Source: Candidatus Hebobacterum abditum (GTDB taxonomy: Bacteria > Armatimonadota > Hebobacteria > Hebobacterales > Hebobacteraceae). Taken from it: a DNA stretch of 50,369 nt. Each line of letters starts with the position of its first letter. The stretch's first letter is position 1. The stretch covers positions 1-50,369 of the forward strand of contig JALGXW010000026.1 in NCBI GenBank assembly GCA_029821875.1. The letters are read 5' to 3'. Of the stretch, positions 23,617 through 31,325 are shown piece by piece. Both the position numbers and the translations under genes were made by a program. The notes beneath the pieces are model-generated. The model saw only the letters and a program-made list of their open reading frames with translations, searched no databases and was not told where the DNA came from.

Positions 23617-26217
23617 CTAACTGGTCAACCCAAACGCCCTCGCCACATACACCGCCATCTGATCGCGGGTGACGACGATCTCGGGGTGGTAGAGGCCGTC
23701 GAGGTAGCCGGCCACTACGCCGTTCTCGACACAGTACTCGATGTGCGTGTAGGCCCAGAAGTCGGAGGCCACATCGGGGAAGTTGCGCGGGTCGGCCGGG
23801 GTGTAGCCCGCGAGGCCGGCCTCGCCCTCCGGCGCGACCAGAGCCCGGGCGACATACACCGCCATCTGGTCGCGGGTGACCTCGCGCTCCGGGTGGTAGA
23901 GTTGGAGGCCGTATCCGACAACCACCGCGTTGTCCGCGCAGTATTGGATCTGATCGAAGGCCCAGTGGTCTCGAGGCACGTCGAAGAAGGAACGAGGCCG
24001 CCCACCGGGGGGGACGTTCTCCTCGCCGCCGGCGAGGGCGCGGGCGATGTAGACGGCCATCTGGCCCCTGGTTACAGCCAGCTCGGCGTGGTAGAGGCCG
24101 TCAGGATAGCCCGAGATGATGCCGGAATCGGCACATGCCTCGACTTCATCGTGGGCCCAATGGTAGAGGCCGATGTCGAGGAACGCCAGCCGGTCGGCTC
24201 TCACGAGATGAACCACGGCGCTGCCATCAGCCCCCCAGACAGAGCCGTCTCTCGGGTTGACCGAGAGCCCGCGCATTCCTGCTCCCCGCCACACCTCGGC
24301 GCCGCCGGCGGACAGGAGCAGCAGTTGACCTGTGGCCACCCAGCACGAGCCATCCATGGGGTCAGCCCACAGATCGGTGAAGGAGGTGTACCCGGTGGCC
24401 TTCGCGGGCACCCGTGCAAGCTCGGCCCCATTCTCCGCCAGGTGGACGACATGAGTGTACCAAAACGCATCGCCGGTTGCTTCACCCAGCCAGCAGGAAT
24501 GATCCGCCGGGACCACTGACACCGAGTCAAGCCGCCCGGGCATCTCCAGCCGCGCGATCTGCCCGCCGTGCTGGCTGAGATGGAAGACTTCGGTGCGCCA
24601 CGTCCAGGGATCCTCCTGGTACGACAGGCTGAGCCAGCACGAGCCGTCACTCGGGTCTACAGAGGGCCCGCCGACTGAGTCACACGGTCCCAGCCGCAGC
24701 AGCTCCCTGCCATCCTCTGCGAGGTGGACGACCTCCGAGTACACCCCTTCGTCAAACCCGAGCGCTACCCAACACGAGCCGTCCAGCGGGTTGACCGATA
24801 GGCGGACGAGGGGAAGAAATCCGCCGACCCGGGCCAGCTCTGTGCCGTCCGGGGCGAGGTGGACAATCTCCCAGTCAAACGAATCTGTCACCCAGCAGGA
24901 GCCGTCTGTGGGGTTCACGGCGAGTGATCCAAAGCCCCCCTCCACGCGCAACAGCTCCGTCCCGTCCTCTCCCAGATGGATCAGACCCCCTCTATAGTAG
25001 GAGGACGACTGGAAGGAGGACGACTGGACTACCCAGCAGGAGCCGTCGTTGGGGTCCACCGATATCGCGATAGGTTCGCCGAACGCCACGCGGCGATACA
25101 GCTCGGTGCCATCCTCGGCCAGATGGACCACCTGCCCAGCGTCAGAGCAGGGGTCATAGTCTGCAATCCAGCAAGAGCCGTCTGCGGGGTCGATGGCGAA
25201 AGCCCTGGGATACAGGAAGCCATCGGCCGACCACAGCTCCGTCCCGTCCTCGGCCAGGTGGACTACCTGACGCTCAAATGAGTGGTTAGCGATCCAGCAG
25301 GATCCATCGTTCGGGTCGACGGACACGAACTCGGGATAGGCGGAGGCGCCGCGCCAGAGTTCGACGCCGTCTGCCCCCAGGTGGACGACTTGCCCGGCCA
25401 TCCCCAACCCGGGTTCGGAGTCGACCATCCAGCAGGAGCTGTCCGCGGGGTTCACCGATAGGGACCCTACGATGAGGAAGCCGCCGACGCGCCACAGCTC
25501 GGCGCCATCCTCGGCAAGGCGGACGATCTCCCCGGACCAGGTGCGCTCGTCGAAACCGCCCACCCAGCAGGAGGAGTCGGACGGGTCTACCGAGACGCTG
25601 GTCACGTGCTCGAACCCCGCCACCCGTAGCGCCTCGACGCCGTTCCGGTTAAGATGGATCACTGCCGCGCTGTAGTCCTTGCTCACCGCCACCCAGACGG
25701 ACCCATCTGTTGGGTTCACAGATAGCGACCCAACGTGCCCGAAGTTCTCCGTCCGAAGCAGTTCGTCACCGTTCTGGCTCAGATGGATCAGTCTGCCTCT
25801 GCCGTCCTCCACCCACACGGATCCATCGGCCGAGTTCACGTCTATGGCACGGCCGAAGTCGACCGTCTCCACCCGCAAGAGCTCGGCTCCGCCCTCGGCC
25901 AGGTGCAGGAGCGGCCAGCTGGCCTCGCCGTCCACGATCTCCGTCACCCGCACCCAGCAGGAGCCGTCTGTCGAGTTGACTGCAAGCGGCCCTGCATGTA
26001 TGAAGCCTCGGAGCTGGCTCAGGATCCTGCCGTCGGCCGCCAGGTGCATGACGCTGTCGCCCGCCGCCAGCCAGCAGGAGCCGTCGGACTGGTTGACAGA
26101 CATCGAGTGAACTTCGCCGAACCGGCTGCGGTAAGCCTCGACGACCTCTTCGGCGCTGCCGGCCGTGGCCGCCGCCAGCAAGAGCACCGCGAGCGCAAAG
26201 ACGGTATGCCGTTGCAT
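23617..26217 (-). CDS. SLH-anchored beta-propeller protein, tandem paralogue 2
   Basis: This 866-residue exported protein is the first gene of the group running to 18081. Its signal peptide is followed by about fifteen blades with the core VxxDGSCWVA...VVHLAEDGTELxRV (about 30-680). The Cys in DGSCW is conserved in most blades, unlike the paralogue downstream, where it is mostly DGSxW. The SLH triplet includes a GGRPRSFFDVPRDHWAFDQI variant. AAGGAGGGGGG precedes the ATG. A possible extended -10 promoter lies at 26380-26388. It is divergent from the IclR gene. Confidence 0.87.
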   Translation of the reverse strand: MQRHTVFALAVLLLAAATAGSAEEVVEAYRSRFGEVHSMSVNQSDGSCWLAAGDSVMHLAADGRILSQLRGFIHAGPLAVNSTDGSCWVRVTEIVDGEASWPLLHLAEGGAELLRVETVDFGRAIDVNSADGSVWVEDGRGRLIHLSQNGDELLRTENFGHVGSLSVNPTDGSVWVAVSKDYSAAVIHLNRNGVEALRVAGFEHVTSVSVDPSDSSCWVGGFDERTWSGEIVRLAEDGAELWRVGGFLIVGSLSVNPADSSCWMVDSEPGLGMAGQVVHLGADGVELWRGASAYPEFVSVDPNDGSCWIANHSFERQVVHLAEDGTELWSADGFLYPRAFAIDPADGSCWIADYDPCSDAGQVVHLAEDGTELYRRVAFGEPIAISVDPNDGSCWVVQSSSFQSSSYYRGGLIHLGEDGTELLRVEGGFGSLAVNPTDGSCWVTDSFDWEIVHLAPDGTELARVGGFLPLVRLSVNPLDGSCWVALGFDEGVYSEVVHLAEDGRELLRLGPCDSVGGPSVDPSDGSCWLSLSYQEDPWTWRTEVFHLSQHGGQIARLEMPGRLDSVSVVPADHSCWLGEATGDAFWYTHVVHLAENGAELARVPAKATGYTSFTDLWADPMDGSCWVATGQLLLLSAGGAEVWRGAGMRGLSVNPRDGSVWGADGSAVVHLVRADRLAFLDIGLYHWAHDEVEACADSGIISGYPDGLYHAELAVTRGQMAVYIARALAGGEENVPPGGRPRSFFDVPRDHWAFDQIQYCADNAVVVGYGLQLYHPEREVTRDQMAVYVARALVAPEGEAGLAGYTPADPRNFPDVASDFWAYTHIEYCVENGVVAGYLDGLYHPEIVVTRDQMAVYVARAFGLTS

Positions 26218-26246
26218 GTCTGCCCCCCTCCTTACGCCGGAGGTAG

Positions 26247-26274
26247 GTATTGGACGCGCCCCAGGGCGCGTTCA
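26247..26274 (-). promoter_or_regulatory. Conserved GC hairpin with CGTCCAATA leader motif
   Basis: On the minus strand the motif reads TGAACGCGCCCTGGGGCG then CGTCCAATAC, ending 29 nt before the ATG. Nearly the same motif precedes the genes starting at 31237 and 34014. Here the spacing between TGAAC and CGTC is only 13 bp, unlike the 17 bp in the other two. Confidence 0.5.
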
Positions 26275-26379
26275 TCTCTCGCTCGACGATGTCGCCTGGA
26301 ATCTCAGCAGGAAGCGGCCCGCGGGCCCGCCCCAATCGGGCCCACGCGCCCTCAGGTGGGCACAGCTTGATGCCCGTTC

Positions 26380-26388
26380 ATTATAGCA
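26380..26388 (-). promoter_or_regulatory. Extended -10 promoter of the SLH operon
   Basis: Minus strand TG-C-TATAAT, a perfect -10 with the TG extension; no good -35 is visible. It would give a leader of about 155 nt containing the conserved GC hairpin. Confidence 0.55.
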
Positions 26389-26504
26389 CGCGCCCGAGAG
26401 CGAACACAGCGCAGCCAGGGAGTCCCGGCTCGGTAGGGGCAGGGCGTAGAGGCGGCGAAGGGACTCTTGGCGTGTCGGCCAAGCAGGGCACCCACGAGAG
26501 CAGG

Positions 26505-27329
26505 ATGGCCACTCCGCCGCACGACAACAACGCAACACGCAACAGCAGAGGCAGCACGCCGCTGGTCCAGTCAGTGGCCAGGGCCGCCCGCATCATGCGC
26601 GTCCTGCTGGGGTCTGCTGAAGGCGAGCGGCTGACCGACCTCGCCCGGGGCCTCGATCTCACCAAGTCCACCGCCCACCGCCTCCTTCGCACGCTGGAAT
26701 CCGAGGGCATGGTGCGGAAGGACCGGGCGAGCGGGCGCTATAGGGCGAACCCGGCGATGGCGGTGAGCATGCCTGCCGCTGTCAGCACCATTCTCTCCCT
26801 GCGGGCGGCCACCCAGGATTCGCTGAAGCAACTGGCCCAGGGCGCCAGCGCCACGGCCGTGCTCGCCTTCCCCGACGAGACGCGCCGCAATGTCGTGGCC
26901 GGAGCCTATGCTCTTTCGCCGGAGCCGGTCCGTCTGGACCCCAGTGCGCTGCCGCCCGTCCCGGCGCACGCAATTGCGCCCGGGAAGTGCTGCCTCGCGG
27001 CGATCTCCGATGAGGAACTGAGGGACCTGCTCGGCGAGACGCTGCCACAGATGACGCGCTTCACCATCACGTCGCCTGACGTGCTGATGGAGCAGTTGGC
27101 CCAGGTCCGCAGCCGGGGTTACGCCATCTGCGAGCAAGAGGCCATGATGGGGATCTGCGGACTGGCCGTGCCCGTGCGCGATCGAGCCGGCGCGGTGGTC
27201 GCCAGCCTCGCGCTTGGCGCCACTGGCCACACGCTGCCGAGGGTCCAGATCCGGCAGTGGCTGCCCCTGCTTCGCACCGCGGCAGACGCCGTCTCCCGAC
27301 TCCTCTACGACGGTCGACCAGCAGAGTAG
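26505..27329 (+). CDS. IclR-family transcriptional regulator
   Basis: This 274-residue regulator has an N-terminal winged HTH (about 20-85; LTDLARGLDLTKSTAHRLLR then TLESEGMVRKDRASGRYRAN) and a C-terminal IclR effector-binding domain (about 95-270; the AIAPGKCCLAAISDEEL region and RSRGYAICEQEAMMGICGLA). The latter usually senses a small carboxylic or aromatic metabolite. The ATG at 26505 is used; a GTG at 26472 behind AAGGGA is an alternative start. It is divergent from the SLH operon and could regulate it, though no operator was identified. Confidence 0.85.
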   Translation: MATPPHDNNATRNSRGSTPLVQSVARAARIMRVLLGSAEGERLTDLARGLDLTKSTAHRLLRTLESEGMVRKDRASGRYRANPAMAVSMPAAVSTILSLRAATQDSLKQLAQGASATAVLAFPDETRRNVVAGAYALSPEPVRLDPSALPPVPAHAIAPGKCCLAAISDEELRDLLGETLPQMTRFTITSPDVLMEQLAQVRSRGYAICEQEAMMGICGLAVPVRDRAGAVVASLALGATGHTLPRVQIRQWLPLLRTAADAVSRLLYDGRPAE

Positions 27330-27762
27330 CCACAGAGCGCCGACCGGCAGCACCCCTCAGGCCGTACACTCGGATATGGATGAATTGTCCCACATCGTGA
27401 GACTGATAGGACAGGATGTGGGACCGAGATGTGGTACAAACGCAACGACACAGGCGAGGGGGGACTTGACCGCAGGGTCGGGTCCCCTGAGCTATTCTGA
27501 GTGGGTGCTGGCCGGTTCGCGTATACGGGTGCAGGCCCCGTCTTTCTCGACTGGGGCTGCCCAACACGCCCTACGACTACTGCCACGGGGCGGCGGCGAG
27601 CGTGGCGGTCAGGCCAAACGGCGGCGGAAGCATCCAGACATCGCTTTGGGTGATGTGCCGACTTCCCGCGGTCCCCGCGGCGGATCGCGACTCGGGAGGG
27701 CAGGCTGGGCAGCGCACTGCTGCCTGGGTGCTGGGAGCCAGTCATGCCGAGGAGTCTCTAGT
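27330..27762. other. Intergenic region with a 10-bp inverted repeat
   Basis: There is no gene with a convincing start. Apart from the repeat at 27387-27424 and the Shine-Dalgarno site of the receiver gene, I see no feature. Confidence 0.45.
27387..27424. repeat. Inverted repeat GTCCCACATC...GATGTGGGAC
   Basis: The 10-bp arms are perfect, with an 18-nt spacer. A third related half-site, GATGTGG, follows at 27428-27434. It is 58 bp downstream of the IclR stop, so it could be a 3' hairpin or a regulator site for the receiver gene. No T-run follows. Confidence 0.5.
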
Positions 27763-28155
27763 GTGAGAAAAGGATCGCGTCCCAGCGTGCTTGTCGTCGA
27801 CGACGAAGCACAGGTCCGAGCCACGCTGCGAGAGATGCTGACGCGCAACGGGTGTGAGGTCATGGAGGCGCCGCACGGCATGGGGGCGCTCGTGGAGCTG
27901 GCGGCGCCGCAGAACATGCTCCCCGACCTGGTGATCCTGGACATAGGCCTGCCCCTGGAAGGGGGCGTGCGTGTGCTGAGGTTCCTGCGAGAGACGCGGC
28001 GGAGCGACGTGCCGGTCATCGTGCTGACGGGCTCCGCCACCGAGGAGCAACGGCAGGAGCTTGAGCGGCTCGGGGTCAGCGCCACCCTCCGCAAACCAGC
28101 GCCGGCCGAGAAGCTGCTGGCTGAGATCGGGCGCGCTCTGGCCTGGGAGCAATAA
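27763..28155 (+). CDS. Stand-alone response-regulator receiver protein
   Basis: This 130-residue protein consists of a single CheY-like receiver domain. VLVVDDE carries the acidic pair, LVILDIGLPL the phospho-acceptor Asp, VIVLTGSA the switch Thr/Ser, and LRKPAP the conserved Lys. There is no output domain. The start is GTG 27763 behind GAGGAG; the open frame upstream is not protein-like. No histidine kinase is in the window, so the partner is unknown. Confidence 0.85.
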   Translation: MRKGSRPSVLVVDDEAQVRATLREMLTRNGCEVMEAPHGMGALVELAAPQNMLPDLVILDIGLPLEGGVRVLRFLRETRRSDVPVIVLTGSATEEQRQELERLGVSATLRKPAPAEKLLAEIGRALAWEQ

Positions 28156-28278
28156 TGGCGCACCTGCGCCAGCGGGCCCCGGTTTGCCCCGGACACGGGC
28201 TTGGTCTGCGTCTTGCACACGATTCGAACAAACTCGATCTCATAATCGTGAATCACTTGTGGAACAACCTAGGCGAGG

Positions 28279-28325
28279 AACGCTCGAGTTACCGGGACGC
28301 TCCGGTGACCCGAGCGTTGTTCTTT
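28279..28325 (+). terminator. Rho-independent terminator-like hairpin
   Basis: Arms AACGCTCGAGTTACCGG and CCGGTGACCCGAGCGTT form a stem of about 17 bp with one A-C mismatch and one G-T pair, followed by the T-rich TGTTCTTT. It ends the receiver transcription unit just before the riboswitch. Confidence 0.7.
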
Positions 28326-28344
28326 GAAAACTAGAGTGGTCTCC

Positions 28345-28432
28345 CGATAAAGGCAAACCCGTCGAAAGGCGGGGACGCAAAGCCGTGGATCTAACGCTAG
28401 CTGACTAGCCACGATTGCCAGGCTGCCGAAGG
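28345..28432 (+). ncRNA. GEMM-type cyclic dinucleotide (c-di-GMP-I) riboswitch
   Basis: The core GGCAAACC, a stem capped by the GAAA tetraloop (CCCGTC-GAAA-GGCGGGG), GGGACGCAAAGCC, a second hairpin and the closing GCCAGGCTGCCG match the GEMM-I consensus in order and spacing. GG precedes CAAACC, which fits the c-di-GMP rather than the cGAMP-preferring variant, though this is not decisive. A 6-bp hairpin, CGCTCG/CGAGCG, follows and may belong to the expression platform. The downstream gene is the SLH-like frame at 28626. Confidence 0.85.
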
Positions 28433-28625
28433 AGCACAGCGCTCTGCCGCTCGCTACAACGAGCGCGCCGGAGCTCCCGCGGCGACCATCTACGCAGATG
28501 AGCGAGACCGACTGCTTATAGCGGCCCGTCCCAAGTACGCCGCAGGGCGCTCCAGGGATGGGTCGTTCGCGTTTCTCCCGCCCCAGGCGGCGAGAAGGCG
28601 AGCTGCGGGGCGATGGGAGATCACC

Positions 28626-29057
28626 ATGAGTGCATATGATAAACGAATTGACTGCTTGCCGATACTCGTCGGTTTCCCGGCGCTGGGGACCCTCTGCGAC
28701 GCCGCTCGCTGCGGCGCCGCCGGACCCGACGCGCTGTCTCTCAATAACATCGAGGCGACCCTCGCCGACTGGCTGACCGGGCGCGGCGGCGCCTCCGGCA
28801 TCCCCGTCTCCCGCGACCGCACTTCTGTCTACATGTGCCGCGCCTTGCTGGGCGGCGACCCGCATGTCCAGGCCGGACAACAGGCGGCCTCCTTCCCGGA
28901 CATGCCCGTCGAGACCTCACCGTTCCCCTGCGTCGAGTGCGCCGGGAACCTGGACCTGGCCCCGCGCTGCCCGCATGGCCAGCTCACCTCATCCGTGGAG
29001 CTGGGCTGCGGCCAGATCGCGGTTCCTATAGTTGGAAGGTTGGATCTCGTGCGATAA
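28626..29057 (+). CDS. Short diverged SLH-like protein under riboswitch control
   Basis: This 143-residue protein has no clear signal peptide. Residues about 58-90 (IPVSRDRTSVYMCRALLGGD, then ASFPDMPVE) align with the SLH repeat of the neighbouring proteins (VTRDQMAVYIARALAGGDENVP...TFPDVP). The rest is Cys-rich and diverged. ATG 28626 follows GGGAG with a 6-nt gap. It is either a remnant of an SLH gene or a short diverged protein. The intact ribosome site and riboswitch favour expression; the missing signal and anchor favour decay. Confidence 0.5.
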   Translation: MSAYDKRIDCLPILVGFPALGTLCDAARCGAAGPDALSLNNIEATLADWLTGRGGASGIPVSRDRTSVYMCRALLGGDPHVQAGQQAASFPDMPVETSPFPCVECAGNLDLAPRCPHGQLTSSVELGCGQIAVPIVGRLDLVR

Positions 29058-29380
29058 CCTCCGCCGACCCCCGTGCGGAAAAATGGGCGGCGTGGCCTCC
29101 GGGCGGATCCCCCCCTCAACCCCCGGGGCCCGCCGCCCTTATATTCTGACGATGTCAGCGGCGGCTCTCATGAGCAACGGGAATCATCCCGGCTCAAAGC
29201 CCTGGCGATACCGGCTGGGGAACCCAATCACGTGTGGCGCGGTACCAAGAGGTTATTCCACGTCGGGGGCAGCGGCAAGGCAGCGGTGTGCTCCCGGCCG
29301 GGGCAGGCCGGGGGACAAAGAGTGCCTTACGTTGTTTCAGTCGCGCCCGGCCCCGCCTCAGGTGGACTTGGGGGCCGCCC
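29058..29380. other. Intergenic region, possible structured RNA on the plus strand
   Basis: Around 29170-29270 there are CGGG/CCCG and GGTACC-type short complementary stretches and a TGGGGAACCCAA block, suggestive of RNA structure. It does not match a complete riboswitch consensus that I know. A TATATT stands at 29148-29153. No gene was identified; the convergent SLH gene ends at 29381. Confidence 0.35.
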
Positions 29381-31237
29381 TCAGCTCACTAGCCCAAACG
29401 CCCTCGCCACGTAGACGGCCATCTGATCGCGGGTGACGACGTAGTCGGGGTGGTAGAGGCCGTCGAGGTAGCCGGCCACCACACCATTCTCGACACAGTA
29501 CTCCACATGCTTGTAGGACCAGAAGTCGGAGGCCACGTCGGGGAAGTCCCGCGGGTCGGCCGGCACGTAGTCGGCCAGCGCCGCCTCCCCCGTCGGCGCC
29601 ACCAATGCGCGGGCAACGTAGACCGCCATCTGGTCTCGGGTCACTTCATACTCGGGATGGTAGGTGCCGTCGAGGTAGCCCGCGACGACGTTGTGCGCGA
29701 CCGCGTACTCGACGTACTTCAGCGCCCAGGATTCCTCCGGCACATCGGGGAACGTCGGCGTGTCGGTGAACTCCGGCACGTAACCATCGCCACCGGCCAG
29801 GGCGCGGGCGACATAAACCGCCATCTGATCGCGGGTGACGGGATTGCCGGGCTGATAGGTTCCGTCGCCATAGCCGGACACGACGCCGGCCGCCACACAG
29901 GACCTGATCTCATCGTGGCACCAGAAGGCGGCCCCGATGTCCCCGAAGCCAAGCTCATCTCGAACGAAGACGCAGTACCCGTAGTAGCTCTCTCCCGGGA
30001 TGATGAGGTTGGCTTGCGTGCTGAAGGCGATGCAGGTGCCATCGGCGCTCATCGCGGGGTTTTGACCGTCGCCCCGGCTCTCCGATCCATCGGCGCGGAG
30101 GCTTACCCGCCTCGTCTCCCCGGTCGTCCGGTCGTGCACGAAGATGTCTCTAGTGCTGTTCGTGTCTCCGGGCACCAGGTTCGAGGCGGCGGAGGAGAAG
30201 GCGACATAGCGTCCATCGTAGCTGATGGCGAGGCTCATCCAGAACAGCCCACTGGTGCCGTTGCCCTGCGCGCCCTCGCTCGACACGCTCACCCGTTCGG
30301 TCTCCCGGGTCACGAGGTCGTGGACGAACACGTCGTAGCATCCGTTCGTGTCGTCGGGGACGAGATCGGAGGCCTCACAGGCAAAGGCCACGTACCGCCC
30401 GTCTCCGCTCAGCGCGGGCGGGCCCGTCCGGCCGTCGCTGCCACCAGTGCCGTCGCTGGCGACGCTGGCCCGGATCGTCTCCCCCGTCGCCCTGTCGTGT
30501 ACATACACGTCGCGCACGCCGTTGGTATCCCCCGCCACGAGGTTGGTGGCCTCCGACTCGAACGCGACATAGCGGCCGTCCGGGCTGATCGTCGCACACA
30601 GGCTCAGGCCGTTGCCCTCGGTCCCATCGGTCGCGACGCTCACGCGGGTGGTCTCCCCGGTCTGCCGGTCGAGCACGAAGACATCCCAGAACACGTTCGT
30701 GTCACCGGGCACCAGGTTGTCCGCGCCCGATGAGAAGACGACATAGCGGCCGTCGGCACTGAGCCCACCCGCGCTGCTGCCACCCCTAGCGTCGCCTCCT
30801 CCGATGGACGTGCTCACCCGCGTCGTCTCGCCTGTGACCCGATCGTGTAGGAGGACATCTGACCATTCGCTCGTGCCATCGGGAACCAGATTGTTCGCCC
30901 CGGAGCTGAAGGTCACGTATCGCCCGTCGGCACTGATCGCCGGGCTGCTGCTCCCCCCGTTGCCCTGGCTGCCATCGCTGGCGACGCTGACGCGGGTCGT
31001 CACTCCAGTGGCGCGGTCGTAGACGAAGACATCCAGGAAGCCGTTGGTGTCCCCCGGCACCAGCCCGGTCCCGAACGATTCGAAGGCCACATAGCGGCCG
31101 TTCGCGCTGATGGCGGGGTGGTTGCCGTCGGCAGGATTCCCGGCCATGTTCACGCTGATCAGCTCGGTGGTGGCGGCGTGGGCGGCCGTCGCCGCCAGCA
31201 AGAGGACCGCGAGCGCGAAAGCCGTATGCCGCTTCAT
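29381..31237 (-). CDS. SLH-anchored TolB-like beta-propeller protein
   Basis: This 618-residue exported protein has a signal peptide (MKRHTAFALAVLLLAATAAH). Repeats of about 60 residues then follow the TolB/PD40-like pattern (AISADGRYVAFSS, NLVPGDTN, DVFVHDRxTGETTRVSV; about 25-430), with an SLH triplet at the end. The repeats give a propeller of a different type from the two DGSxW paralogues. The ATG at 31237 follows AAGGAGG. An ECF-type promoter element lies at 31267-31298. Confidence 0.87.
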   Translation of the reverse strand: MKRHTAFALAVLLLAATAAHAATTELISVNMAGNPADGNHPAISANGRYVAFESFGTGLVPGDTNGFLDVFVYDRATGVTTRVSVASDGSQGNGGSSSPAISADGRYVTFSSGANNLVPDGTSEWSDVLLHDRVTGETTRVSTSIGGGDARGGSSAGGLSADGRYVVFSSGADNLVPGDTNVFWDVFVLDRQTGETTRVSVATDGTEGNGLSLCATISPDGRYVAFESEATNLVAGDTNGVRDVYVHDRATGETIRASVASDGTGGSDGRTGPPALSGDGRYVAFACEASDLVPDDTNGCYDVFVHDLVTRETERVSVSSEGAQGNGTSGLFWMSLAISYDGRYVAFSSAASNLVPGDTNSTRDIFVHDRTTGETRRVSLRADGSESRGDGQNPAMSADGTCIAFSTQANLIIPGESYYGYCVFVRDELGFGDIGAAFWCHDEIRSCVAAGVVSGYGDGTYQPGNPVTRDQMAVYVARALAGGDGYVPEFTDTPTFPDVPEESWALKYVEYAVAHNVVAGYLDGTYHPEYEVTRDQMAVYVARALVAPTGEAALADYVPADPRDFPDVASDFWSYKHVEYCVENGVVAGYLDGLYHPDYVVTRDQMAVYVARAFGLVS

Positions 31238-31266
31238 CTCCGCACGCCTCCTTGTGCCGAACGTGG

Positions 31267-31298
31267 CTATTAGACGCGTCCCAGGGCGCGTTCGTTCA
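31267..31298 (-). promoter_or_regulatory. Possible ECF-sigma-type promoter element
   Basis: Minus strand TGAAC, 17 bp, then CGTCTAATAG, ending 29 nt before the ATG of the 31237 gene. TGAAC plus CGTC spacing is typical of ECF sigma factors. The same element with CGAAC stands before the gene at 34014. The spacer is itself a GC palindrome. Confidence 0.5.
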
Positions 31299-31325
31299 GC
31301 GCGCTCCGGGAGCGCCCTCCACCGC

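Larger units (their letters stand above)
26218..26504. other. Divergent regulatory region, SLH operon and IclR gene
   Basis: It contains the leader motif at 26247-26274 and the SLH-operon promoter. No separate gene is evident, although the IclR frame is open upstream to 26250. Confidence 0.5.

Noticed and set aside
26250-26504. N-terminal extension of the IclR protein to 26250
   Set aside because: The added 85 residues are Arg/Ser/Pro-rich, cross the SLH-operon promoter and lack a ribosome site.
29160-29340. c-di-AMP (ydaO) riboswitch
   Set aside because: Only the GGGGAACCCAA-like block fits. The GAATCC and GGGGTGAATC parts and a downstream gene are missing, so it is not called as a riboswitch.
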